A stretch of DNA of 64,000 nucleotides from Phytophthora colocasiae. Taxonomy: Eukaryota; Oomycota; Peronosporomycetes; Peronosporales; Peronosporaceae. Positions 43,350 through 53,126 of the stretch are shown one piece after another (position 1 is the first letter of the stretch; the number at the start of each line of letters is the position of its first letter). Location of the stretch: the NCBI GenBank assembly GCA_018806915.1, contig JAGKQI010000090.1, forward strand, positions 2,728,001 through 2,792,000, read 5' to 3'. The notes under the pieces are model-generated. The model worked only from the letters and a program-made list of their open reading frames with translations. It was not told the origin of the DNA and searched no databases. Both the position numbers and the translations under genes were made by a program.

Positions 43350-44146
43350 TTACCACGGTAGTTCGATGCCAGGCATCGTGGGGTCTGCGTTCAAAAAACT
43401 TGCCAGTGTCCTTTGATCGTCACTTTCGAGACGATATCGGCGATGGCTGCCGCAACATCAACAGGCTTCAACGAACCTTGACCACCGGTGAGCTCCGTGT
43501 CCACATATCCCGGATGGACAGCCACCACAGCCACGTTGCTCTCTCGCAGATCCACAGCAAGCGAGCGCGTATTCATGTTGAGGGCCGCTTTGGACATGCT
43601 GTACGCGTACTGGCCGTTAAAGAACATGGCGTTCGCATCCGTGTTGCTGGTAATACTACTCAGTAACGAAGAGATCTGAATGACGGACGCAGCTCCGTGA
43701 AGCTTAGCGGCAAGTTGTAGATTGGACTGTAGAGCGCGTGTGACGAGGAATGGCCCCACCGCATTCACCGCCACAGCGTTCAAGAGCAGTTGCTTCGTTG
43801 GCTTGACGATGTCCGTAAGCCAACCAGTGCCGGCGTTGTTGATGACCAAATCAATGGCCACTCCTTCCAGTTCCGCAGCAGCCTCGGCCACGGAAGCTTC
43901 GTCACTCGTGTCCATAGTGACGACCTTGAACGGCTTAAGCGCCGTAAGCTGTATGAAGAACACGATTTAACGTTAGAAGTAGGAACACATTTCTTAACCA
44001 ATGGTGGATCGTACCTTGTCGGTGTTGCTATTCGCACGGGCGGTACCAATGACATTCCAGCCAGCCTTGATAAAGTTTGTGGCGAGGGCGAGGCCAATGC
44101 CGCGAGTGCTCCCCGTGATGAGAACTGTTTTCAAAGTAGATGCCAT
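43350..44146 (-). pseudogene. SDR copy 2 (two one-base insertions near 3' end)
   Basis: Same structure as copy 3, but with an extra A near 43399 (six A instead of five) and an extra T near 43413 (ctttgatc against cttgatc). The shifts replace the last 20 or so residues, ending after IKGHWQVF. The cofactor-binding and catalytic parts are intact, so a product could be made with an altered C-terminus. Confidence 0.85.
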
Positions 44147-44666
44147 AATGAAGAGTGTGGTCTCGTGAGTCAGTTCACGAATTTTCAGAAATGAGCTCTC
44201 GCGTTGCCGGTAACGTAGGTCAAGCGTATTGGCAACAGGCAGGAGTCCTATCTACCAGCTTTCATGGTAGGATATTACAGCTACTACGCTATCATGTAGT
44301 TGATTGCGATGTACGCCTGATGCATTCCGCTGCTGATTATTCCATGACATTTATTTACGCGGTTTTAACTGAGCGTTGGCTCCTAGTACTACTAGGCTAG
44401 TTTCTCTCAGAACCACGCCGGAAGTTGAGAAAATCTCATGCAATGCTTGTCTCTGGTGATACCAGTTCGGGCAGCAGGAAGTTGCTTGTTGTAGTACAGA
44501 CAATTTCCTTTGCATCGATGAATGATCGACTTTAATTCTACATTACTACGTAGTACTATTTAAAATGTTTGAAAGCATTTAAAAACGAAAACGAAAACGC
44601 AATGGTTTCAAAAGCATTTCTGTAATCAAGTATTAAGCTTGTGCTGATGTGCTACTTTCCACTCGC

Positions 44667-45461
44667 TTACCACGGTAGTTCGATGCCAGGCATCGTGGGG
44701 TCTGCGTTCAAAAACTTGCCAGTGTCCTTGATCGTCACTTTCGAGACGATATCGGCGATGGCTGCCGCAACATCAACAGGCTTCAACGAACCTTGACCAC
44801 CGGTGAGCTCCGTGTCCACATATCCCGGATGGACAGCCACCACAGCCACGTTGCTCTCTCGCAGATCCACAGCAAGCGAGCGCGTATTCATGTTGAGGGC
44901 CGCTTTGGACATGCTGTACGCGTACTGGCCGTTAAAGAACATGGCGTTCGCATCCGTGTTGCTGGTAATACTACTCAGTAACGAAGAGATCTGAATGACG
45001 GACGCAGCTCCGTGAAGCTTAGCGGCAAGTTGTAGATTGGACTGTAGAGCGCGTGTGACGAGGAATGGCCCCACCGCATTCACCGCCACAGCGTTCAAGA
45101 GCAGTTGCTTCGTTGGCTTGACGATGTCCGTAAGCCAACCAGTGCCGGCGTTGTTGATGACCAAATCAATGGCCACTCCTTCCAGTTCCGCAGCAGCCTC
45201 GGCCACGGAAGCTTCGTCACTCGTGTCCATAGTGACGACCTTGAACGGCTTAAGCGCCGTAAGCTGTATGAAGAACACGATTTAACGTTAGAAGTAGGAA
45301 CACATTTCTTAACCAATGGTGGATCGTACCTTGTCGGTGTTGCTATTCGCACGGGCGGTACCAATGACATTCCAGCCAGCCTTGATAAAGTTTGTGGCGA
45401 GGGCGAGGCCAATGCCGCGAGTGCTCCCCGTGATGAGAACTGTTTTCAAAGTAGATGCCAT
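44667..45461 (-). CDS. Short-chain dehydrogenase/reductase, copy 3 (intact)
   Basis: Exons 45330-45461 and 44667-45263 are separated by a 66-nt GT-AG intron and encode 242 residues. This is a classical NAD(P)-dependent Rossmann-fold oxidoreductase: VLITGSTRGIGLALATNF (TGxxxGxG cofactor loop) at the N-terminus, LVINNAG in the middle, Ser in ISSLLSS, YAYSMSKAALN for the YxxxK catalytic pair, then HPGYVDTEL. Its length and VDTEL tail resemble C-factor/sniffer-like carbonyl reductases; the substrate is unknown. The protein lacks a signal peptide, so it is probably cytosolic. It is the only copy in the array without a lesion. Confidence 0.95.
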
Positions 45462-45502
45462 AATGAAGAGTGTGGTCTCGTGAGTCAGTTCACGAATTTT
45501 CA

Positions 45503-45519
45503 GAAATGAGCTCTCGCGT
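45503..45519 (-). promoter_or_regulatory. Oomycete Initiator-like motif of the SDR gene
   Basis: On the minus strand TCATTTC at 45503-45509 followed by TGAAAATTC fits the oomycete Initiator plus flanking promoter motif, 42 nt before the ATG at 45461. The same sequence precedes the start codon in copies 1 and 2. Confidence 0.6.
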
Positions 45520-45981
45520 TGCCGGTAACGTAGGTCAAGCGTATTGGCAACAGGCAGGAGTCCTATCTACCAGCTTTCATGGTAGGATATTACAGCTACT
45601 ACGCTATCATGTAGTTGATTGCGATGTACGCCTGATGCATTCCGCTGCTGATTATTCCATGACATTTATTTTACGCGGTTTTAACTGAGCGTTGGCTCCT
45701 AGTACTACTAGGCTAGTTTCTCTCAGAACCACGCCGGAAGTTGAGAAAATCTCATGCAATGCTTGTCTCTGGTGATACCAGTTCGGGCAGCAGGAAGTTG
45801 CTTGTTGTAGTACAGACAATTTCTTTGCATCGATGAATGATTGACTTTAATTCTACATTACTACGTAGTACTATTTAAAATGTTTGAAAGCATTTAAAAA
45901 CGAAAACGAAAACGCAATGGTTTCAAAAGCATTTCTGTAATCAAGTATTAAGCTTGTGCTGATGTGCTACTTTCCACTCGC

Positions 45982-46217
45982 TTACCACGGTAGTTCGATG
46001 CCAGGCATCGTGGGGTCTGCGTTCAAAAACTTGCCAGTGTCCTTGATCGTCACTTTCGAGACGATATCGGCGATGGCTGCCGCAACATCAACAGGCTTCA
46101 ACGAACCTTGACCACCGGTGAGCTCCGTGTCCACATATCCCGGATGGACAGCCACCACAGCCACGTTGCTCTCTCGCAGATCCACAGCAAGCGAGCGCGT
46201 ATTCATGTTGAGGGCCG
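45982..46217 (-). pseudogene. SDR copy 4, 3' part only
   Basis: The last 78 codons, from within the YxxxK region to the stop at 45982, are identical in style to copy 3. At 46217 homology ends abruptly and TGTAATAGG of a Gypsy LTR begins. The N-terminal cofactor-binding half and the promoter are lost. Confidence 0.9.
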
Positions 46218-47255
46218 TGTAATAGGATCGAGACGTATATTGAAAAGACAGCAGAAGTTGATGTCGTACGGGTGAACGTAATTGATGGGCGAGCCCGAAG
46301 AACGCCACAAGTTGAAGTTGGCACCGATGGACGCACGCTAGGCGGTCGGAACGAAGGAGAAATAACGACTGCGGCTAACATCGATGATGATGATTGGCGA
46401 ATGGCCTGCGGAATACTGTTGAATGCTGAAAACGGCGAAGATCTTGATGACGAGGAAGGGAAACGCACTCACCCTCATCGAGAAACCAAGCCAATGGTCG
46501 AAACGATGAACCTGGATGAACGAGACGGAGTTCTCAGTACGGAATTTGCAGCGGAGAGCGAGAGTAGAGAATTTGCAACGAGGGAGCGAACAGTAGAGAA
46601 TTTGCAACGAGGGAGCGAACAGTAGAGAATTTGCCACGAGGAAGCGAAGACGTACGGAAATTGCGACGGAGAGCAAGAGACTTTGCACTCGACGACGAAG
46701 AAGACGAACGACTACCCTGGAACGGCTAACGAGTGAAGCTGGGTGGACGATCAACTGACGAGCAAAGCGGACGAACGAACGGAACAGCGGGACGAAGGTG
46801 AGTATACCGAACGAGTAGGACGAGTTTGAGACTGGTAGCTTTGGACGACAACCGAGTGGAGGCTGATACGACTACGCATTGGACGGAAGAACCCCTGGAC
46901 GTGAAGTTGGCGACGGGCTATCGGGAACGGGTCATTAGCACTAGTAGCGCCAGCGAGGAGTTCCAAAGACGGTCACTAGTGCCTGAGAAACGAGGACGTC
47001 AGCCAAGGTGAACGAACGAAAGATTGACGGACGGACGGACGGACGAACGAACGATTGAGAGTAAAGGGTGAAAGCTCTATTACATTTGAATACAAATAGG
47101 AACGAAGTTCCGGCGCAGGTGAACTGAGCCCGCACGGTGTTGAAGTGTTGATTCTAACGAAGAAGCCTAAGAAATATAAGAACCCGGCGAGACAGCGCAG
47201 CGCAGCATTGTCAGCTATACGCCCCCTAGCGAACAAAGGAACTGGGTTCGTCACA
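46218..47255 (+). mobile_element. Gypsy-type LTR, family 1
   Basis: It begins TGTAATAGG at the SDR breakpoint and ends TCACA, followed directly by TGGTGGTCATACAGGGGC, the same 18 nt that follows the LTR of family 2 and therefore the likely primer-binding site. Length about 1038 bp. The 3' half is rich in repeated acgg units (ggacggacggacgg). No matching second LTR lies in the window. The TG...CA ends and shared primer site are the evidence. Confidence 0.7.
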
Positions 47256-48180
47256 TGGTGGTCATACAGGGGCTTCTATCAGAGAAACGAGCATTAAGAA
47301 AACAACGAAAAACGATGAAAACAGCGACACTGGTAGCGTCGACCAAGACTGCAAGAACGACGCGCAGTAGGAAGACCAATCCAGCAGATGTCGAAATGAA
47401 AACTGAAGATAACGATGATGACGAACGAACGGAACCGGTGGTGCAAATTGAGACGCAACCATCCATTGACGAAACAACTACGGCGACTCGGGAAAGATCA
47501 GTCGAATCCACTAGCGATGCTGTCACAGAGCCTTACGACGGTGACTCCGATGAGATACCCGAGCTGACCGCAGAAGAAATGAAGACCTTGGAACGTACGG
47601 TGAAACGACTCGGCGTTGCAGTATCGAAACCGGAAACGGGACGAGGAATGGCCTCCTCCAAACGGATGGAGCGACTAGCAGCGAGCCTACGTCAACTGAT
47701 GGCACCGATAGCAAAACCGTCGACGACTGCACTGGAAGCTGACGAAGCGGATCCAGCACCAAGAGTGGAAGAACGAGAATTACCACCAATCCGCGACGAA
47801 GAAGATGAAGAGCGATACTATGGTGACAATGACACACGCAAAGCACGCCGGCAGAAACGCGATGAAGCCAGCAACCAGCGGAAAGCACCACAGCCAAGAC
47901 GCTCACGGCACGACTTGGGATCACGAGGAAGGGTACGACGAACGAATCATGTACGTCACAGTGCCCGGAACCGACAAGATACCGGTAATGACGATGAACG
48001 AAGATCGCGATCGCGAGAACGGAGTGGTGAACGACACCGGGAACGCGAGCGACGTCACCGCGATGAAAGACACGGGGACGCACGACAAGATCGGCATCAA
48101 CGGGAACGACGACTCCGACTTCAACGAGCAGTACCAGCCGACAACTCGTCTGACGGAGGTGGAAGTTCCAGTACGGATAT
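47255..48180 (+). pseudogene. Gypsy family 1 gag, 5' part
   Basis: Open from the ATG overlapping the primer site. The first 130 residues are acidic and Thr-rich. An Arg/Ser-dipeptide region follows (RRSRSRERSGERHRERERRH), which resembles the linker in the family 2 gag at 57860-58240. The retroelement frame is lost near 48180, before the structured capsid part and zinc knuckle. Beyond that point the sequence is unrelated. A truncated relic. Confidence 0.65.
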
Positions 48181-48186
48181 AAAGAT

Positions 48187-48887
48187 GTATTGGCTAGAAA
48201 GATTCAAGCACTGCAGTCCTGTAAGCAATCACGTTCGACTGAAATCCGGAATGAACAGCACCACAGCACCGCCACGTAGTTTTTAGAAGAAAACCATGCC
48301 ACTACAACATTTAGATTTAGAATACTACACTATCATCTAGCATTGCAGCGCTTGTGTATCACCGTCTGCTGTACGAGCACTACAATATCAGTTCACATAA
48401 GAAGCTCATTGAGCACACATATCTAGTGACTACCTCTTTCAAGCCCGCGAGCAACGCACGTTGGTAGCTGGTAGTTTGGTTGCTGGTCAAGCCTACCGTG
48501 CTTGAGGTAGTAGTAAATCTGGTACAAAGGCTTGTAGACGTTCCCAGGACGAGGGATCTTGTATGCCTGTAGTAGACGACGCCGGCTATCAACAAGACTC
48601 CTGCCGTGCGTTCTCCAGTCGCAGGGGCAGGATTGACAATGGGGGCAGTACTGCTGTTCCATGGCGGAGGCTTTGTTATTTTGGTCTGACTATTATGTCC
48701 TTCTGGGCCAGCCCTGGCTATGACACTAAGAATTGTGTTGCGTTTTAATGAGCAAAGCGTCGATTTATCCTCTGGACGGACCTACTTGCGGTCAAATTTT
48801 ATTGGCTATAAATAGGAAATACGGTCATTCTACTGGCTGGACATATTGACAAAATATTGCGCATACCATTGGTCTGGTTGTCAAAGG
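48187..48887. other. Unassigned sequence between gag fragment and Crypton copy 2
   Basis: One minus-strand frame, 48423-48662, starts CPHCQSCPCDW-like after MEQQY and continues PRPGNVYKPLYQIYYYLKHG. It looks like a fragment of a real protein with a possible zinc site, but I cannot name it. The rest has no recognisable gene. Confidence 0.4.
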
Positions 48888-49112
48888 GTTAATGCTGGCC
48901 TTAAGACAACTCTTTTTGGCCAATGACAAAGAGGTACGACACCGTGACTGAACAAAAGTTGTGGTTGCGAAAATGTGTAAGTAAAAAACAAGACAGATAA
49001 TCAGTTCACGTTGATGGCCAAAAGTAAGACCTACTGTCGCACGCAAACACAAGATTTGTCTTACGAAAACACATGAATCTCAAATGATGTATCAACCATA
49101 GCTAAACGCATT

Positions 49113-49430
49113 TCATCGATTGTTCGGCCCGTTAATTCTACCAGCTGAGTTAGTGTTGCCGACTTCCGCTCTGATTTGAATGTCTTTTGGGAAGGGCAAA
49201 CATTCACACGACTCAGCATATAGCGAGTCCGCGAGGGCTGCAGCTTCATCGTCCGCCTCATCGTACTCATTAACACCTTGTCTACGAACAGTACTTGCCC
49301 CGAACGCGTAAGGGAATGCCATAAGATACACCATCTTACTTACTATTTGTATGAATGCACTTTTTGCTGTGCGGTTAGGTGTATTAATTCCTGCCAGGTT
49401 TTTCTTTCAATGTCGTAACTCCGACGACAT
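49113..49430 (-). pseudogene. Small divergent gene of the Crypton block, copy 2
   Basis: Counterpart of 36885-37180 in inverted orientation, with the same YDIERKTWQELIHLTAQQKV and MVYLMAFPYAFGASTVRRQG pieces and an acidic continuation. A few bases differ between copies. The function is unknown. Confidence 0.35.
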
Positions 49431-49529
49431 AGCGTGACCTCAATGTCGTCAGTGACTGCGAAAGCAGTTAACAGCGTGTTGCCAGTGTCGTACATGTAGG
49501 TCAAGCGTATTGGCATCCGCCTCAGCATT

Positions 49530-50822
49530 CCAGATCCCCCTCCTCCACCACTCGTCTTCTATCGGATGGTTCAAGCCCCGCCACACCAACTCTGCCTTGA
49601 CTCGTGATGCATCTAACAGCAACACAGAGCTCACACTAAACCGCGCCCACGAGGAGCGAGTTCTTAGTGCTGAGAATGTGAGAAATGCGTGCACTTCTTC
49701 CCGAACTCAGACCGCGTACCGAAGCTATATTCGTGGTATCGCAGCATGGCTTCGTGCTACACAGCCGACGCTGAGAGCTTCTTTGGTGATAATGGTGGTC
49801 TAAATGTCAATGTTTTCTCACCGCAGCACATCTAGTTAATCAAATAATTTCTTCTTCTTCTCACCGCAGCACTTTGAGGCATTTTTACTTGCCAAAATGA
49901 ACGCAGGAGAACGTCCGCTAAAGGTCACTACTTTAGGAGGGTATAGAAGCGCTGTGAAGGACATTTATAGACAGCAACGCCTGGCGCTCCCGACAGAGTA
50001 TGCAGATGATATGAAGACGTTCTTTGCCGGCCTTAAGAGGATCGAGGCTACGAGGAATCAAACTAGTGCTGGTGAGGCTAAAATGGCTGGTAAACTGGTG
50101 TTACCCTATTCTTCGTATGCCCATGCGTGTAAGGAGATATTGCTGCTTTCAGATGGAGGATTTTCGCATTTGTTCCTAACGCTACAGTGGAATTTAATGA
50201 GTCGGTCACAGTCCGTCGAAACAATTAATGCTGGTCATCTAAGCAACGAGGATGACAGCATTGGCATCGTATATCACAAGAGCAAAGCAAACCAGGACGG
50301 CACTTGTCCCAAATATCCACGTCATGTGTATGCGAATCCCTTCTCACCCAGAATATGTTGTATTACTGCGCTGGGTGTGTACTGGGCATGCTGCCCAAGA
50401 CAAGGACCGGGTCATCTTTTTTCTGAGGGCTGCAGCGTAACCGTTTCCGGAAGGCTTTCAGTCGTGCCTTGGATAAACAAGATGGTGAGCATGGCTACGG
50501 AACCCATTCAGTGCGAAAAGGTGTAGCGACGTACGCGTGCAATGGCAGTACGGGTGGCCCGTCGATCGTGAGTGTGTGTCTTAGATGTGGATGGTCGTTG
50601 GGCGGAGTCCAAGACCGGTATTTCCGCTACGAGGCTGCAGGCGATCAATTTCTAGACAGGGTGGTGGCTGGTCTTCCCGTTAACAGCGCACAGTTCGCGA
50701 TTTTGCCGCCTCATTTCAAAGATAACAGCAGCAGCATTGTTCGAGAAGGCGTCACTAGCATGTTTCCAGCCCTTGGAAATGATGCCAGTTTACAGCCAAT
50801 TCTGAAACTGTGTTTGGCGTGA
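49530..50822 (+). pseudogene. Crypton tyrosine recombinase, copy 2
   Basis: Three frame segments: about 49530-49803 (ERVLSAENVRNACTSSRTQT), 49897-50526 (GGYRSAVKDIYRQQRLALPT, LQWNLMSRS with the box I Arg, VYANPFSPRICCITALG), and 50469-50822 (GTHSVRKGVATYACNG, RCGWSLGGVQDRYFRYE). Unlike copy 1 the HxxR box keeps its His. A 43-bp insertion at 49829-49871 breaks the first frame, and another shift lies near 50430-50500. Inactive, but catalytic residues are readable, which makes it the better model of the family. Confidence 0.82.
49815..49871 (+). repeat. 5'-truncated LINE tail flanked by 14-bp duplication
   Basis: ttctcaccgcagca occurs at 49815-49828 and 49858-49871. Between them lie 29 bp reading catctagttaatcaaataat and then TTC repeats. 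The full-length LINE at 51865-57305 ends in agcagttaatcaac plus (TTC)n. The same event is present in copy 1 at 36472-36531. Confidence 0.65.
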
Positions 50823-50917
50823 CTAGTATACCACTACGATTTCCTGTCGTCGGAGCTCCCTATTACGCACTCACTACGAACATCAAGTCTTTTCCGGCGT
50901 AGCGAGTTGCAAAGATG

Positions 50918-51699
50918 TGTAAGGGATCCTCGATGCAGGACGGATTCGAACGGCTGGGCGATATGACGGATGAGGCGTGTAGCGAGGAAGTGGCCTCGGG
51001 AGACAGGCGGATGGCCAGGTGGCTTGAAGTACCTCGGTCGCCGTCAGATACCTCCCGTGGGTTGGCAGCAAGGAACCGAAGAGCGAGCACGTGGCAAGCT
51101 TCTAGCGGGTTGGACGGAGACCACGACCAGGTCTCACTTTAGTTTTGGACGGAGACCACACGGAGGTCTCACTTCTCTTTTGACCTTGGACGAGTGAAGG
51201 GCAGCAGAGGCTGGACGGACGGACGGACGAAGCGGACGGCTGAAGGCTACGACCGAACGGAGAGACTGACGCGGCGGGCTAGGCTCAGGCGAGGCTGCGT
51301 GTGGAGGTGGCGTGCTAACTTGTTGTTGGACGGGTAGCAGGAAGCTTGGTTGACTCACAGTCGTTGGACGTGAAGGGGCGTGCTACTTCACAGTCGTTGG
51401 ACGTGGAGAAGCGTGAAGCTCACTGTTGTTGTACGGTTCAAGCAGCTTAGTATCTCAGCACGAAGTCGTTCGACCTGCAGGTAGTGACGTCGTACAGTCC
51501 CGGTTAGTAGTAGTTGTAGGACGGACGAGCGTAGGAATAATATAAATAGGGACGCACACTGAAAAGTGGCGTACCGGCGCGGTGAACCGAGCCATCGAGT
51601 GTTGGACGGACGTTGAAAGAGAACCAGGCGAGAAAACGTAAGCGAAGCACGGACAACTATATAACCCGCCGGCACGCAGGTGATAGTAGACGTGTTACA
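50918..51699 (+). repeat. 5' LTR of Gypsy family 2
   Basis: Begins TGTAAGGGATCC and ends GTTACA, 782 bp, followed by TGGTGGTCATACAGGGGC, the presumed primer-binding site. It contains ggacggacggacg runs and a TATAAATAG box near 51540. The second LTR is not in the window. Confidence 0.75.
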
Positions 51700-51849
51700 T
51701 GGTGGTCATACAGGGGCTTCTTTCTAGACAACGAAAGCCCCGAAGAACGAGAATGAGCGAAACAATGGAAATGGCAGGAACGAAGAATCGAGCCAAGACG
51801 AGGACGGTGACTTTGTCATCGCGAGAGGCATCTGGACGAGCGAAACGAA
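51699..51849 (+). pseudogene. Gypsy family 2 gag, N-terminal stub
   Basis: ATG at 51699 opens VVIQGLLSRQRKPRRTR and continues to the LINE insertion at 51865. The continuation in the same element starts at 57321 (APHGDEQFAGGPSEDEPESD). It is the same start as gag of family 1 at 47255 (VVIQGLLSEKRALRKQR). Confidence 0.65.
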
Positions 51850-51924
51850 CTTCTCACGAACAGGGACAAATCGTTTTGCTAGGAACCTAGAAGAACGAAC
51901 CCTAACCCCTTTCCTCTGAGAACA

Positions 51925-53122
51925 ATGGCCTCAATGGCAGATCACCTTCGATCGCAGGAATATGAGCGCGTGCGCCATTCCAAGTCGATGCTGTCGGAGC
52001 CGCGCTTGTCTGATGAAGACGCAGCGTGACTAGTCGAATCGTACGAACGTAACGACACTTCAGCCGCTGATTATCTCGCAATCGTCACGGAGAACCGCCC
52101 GTTCACGCCACCCCCTACTTCTCACGTAGTAGTCATTGACTCTGGAACTTACTGCAGCTCCGTTGCGATGCCTGTTGTGTTTAACTCCTTTCTCCAAGAC
52201 CACGGGAATCAAGTTGTTCATGAACTTCTCTCACGTTACGAAGTGGCGCTTGTGGAAAAGGCCCCCTCGGGTGGTATCTTCGTCCACGTACGCTCTGCAG
52301 AAGCAGAAAAGCAATTGGTTGGACAAGAAGTTAGTCTCCTTGGGCGTAAGTTCAAGATCAAGTGCCAATCTCCTTTTGACAACAAATTCTACTTGGATGT
52401 CTTTAGAGTGAGGTCAACTGCAACGGCCAATGCGCTCTTCATGGGCTTAGCCAAGATTGGTGCAAGACCGTTTTTCTTGACGCCGCGAGACGTCAACATG
52501 GCTACCCATGTAACGACATCAACCTGGCGTTTTTACTTTGGGCAGGAAGAGGCTCCTGCATCCCTGAAAGTACGTGGATTTGTAACGAATCAATCGGTTT
52601 ACGGGCGGAAGTTTTTCATCGCGCGTGCTAAACCGAATTTTCACTGCCAATGACACGGAGAGAACTGAAAAGTCCTTTAACAAACGTGCAATCGAGTCCC
52701 ACCTGCCACTCGGTAAAACACGGAGCACCTATGCCAACTACTTGGCTAGAGAGCTGAAACAACAATCTACCAAGGCACAAAATCAGTGGGGTATCCTGCA
52801 CATTCTTAGTGCCTTCGAGTTGCTGTTGAAGTCGATGGCCCCCTTTTTAACTGAATCAAGTGAGTGGATCCATTACCTCACGGGCGAGGAAGATACCGAC
52901 ATGACGTGTGGGCGTGACTCTCTTTTATCGGACCAAATACTACTCAAACTACTTCGCTCTCTCTTAGGAACCCAACTGCTGACAAAGCTATTACAAAAAT
53001 TACCAACAAGTACGCTCCTGGTGGACCTTCAGGCGCTGAGCAACAGCGACTTATCAGCACATGAGCTTCCCAGTATCTCCCTTGAAAGTTTGTCGTCGAC
53101 TTCAGAGACGGCCCTGACAAAT
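51925..53122 (+). pseudogene. LINE ORF1
   Basis: ATG at 51925. An in-frame TGA occurs at about 52027, and a shift at about 52630 moves the rest to another frame that ends at 53122. The central part (VALVEKAPSGGIFVHVRSAE, LLGRKFKIKCQSPF, KVRGFVTNQSVYGRKFF) has the strand/helix rhythm of an RNA-recognition or nucleic-acid chaperone fold, as expected for L1 ORF1. The C-terminal part is helical. The protein would bind LINE RNA. Confidence 0.65.
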
Positions 53123-53126
53123 TAAG

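Larger units (their letters stand above)
41602..46217 (-). repeat. Tandem array of 3.5 SDR gene units, period about 1316 bp
   Basis: The unit beginning caacaggcaggagtcctatc recurs at about 41602, 42919, 44235 and 45550. Each unit has one SDR gene on the minus strand with its promoter and 3' region. Copies are almost identical, with a few substitutions and single-base indels. The fourth unit is cut at 46217, where a Gypsy LTR begins. The array points to unequal crossing over after a recent local duplication. Confidence 0.93.
48888..50917 (+). mobile_element. Crypton-like block, copy 2
   Basis: Inverted homologue of 35425-41590 without its two insertions: the TTAA at 48901-48904 and the TA at 48978-48979 are uninterrupted. 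Its far end, aaagatg at 50911-50917, is cut by a Gypsy LTR beginning TGTAAGGG. Copies differ by scattered substitutions and small indels. Confidence 0.75.
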
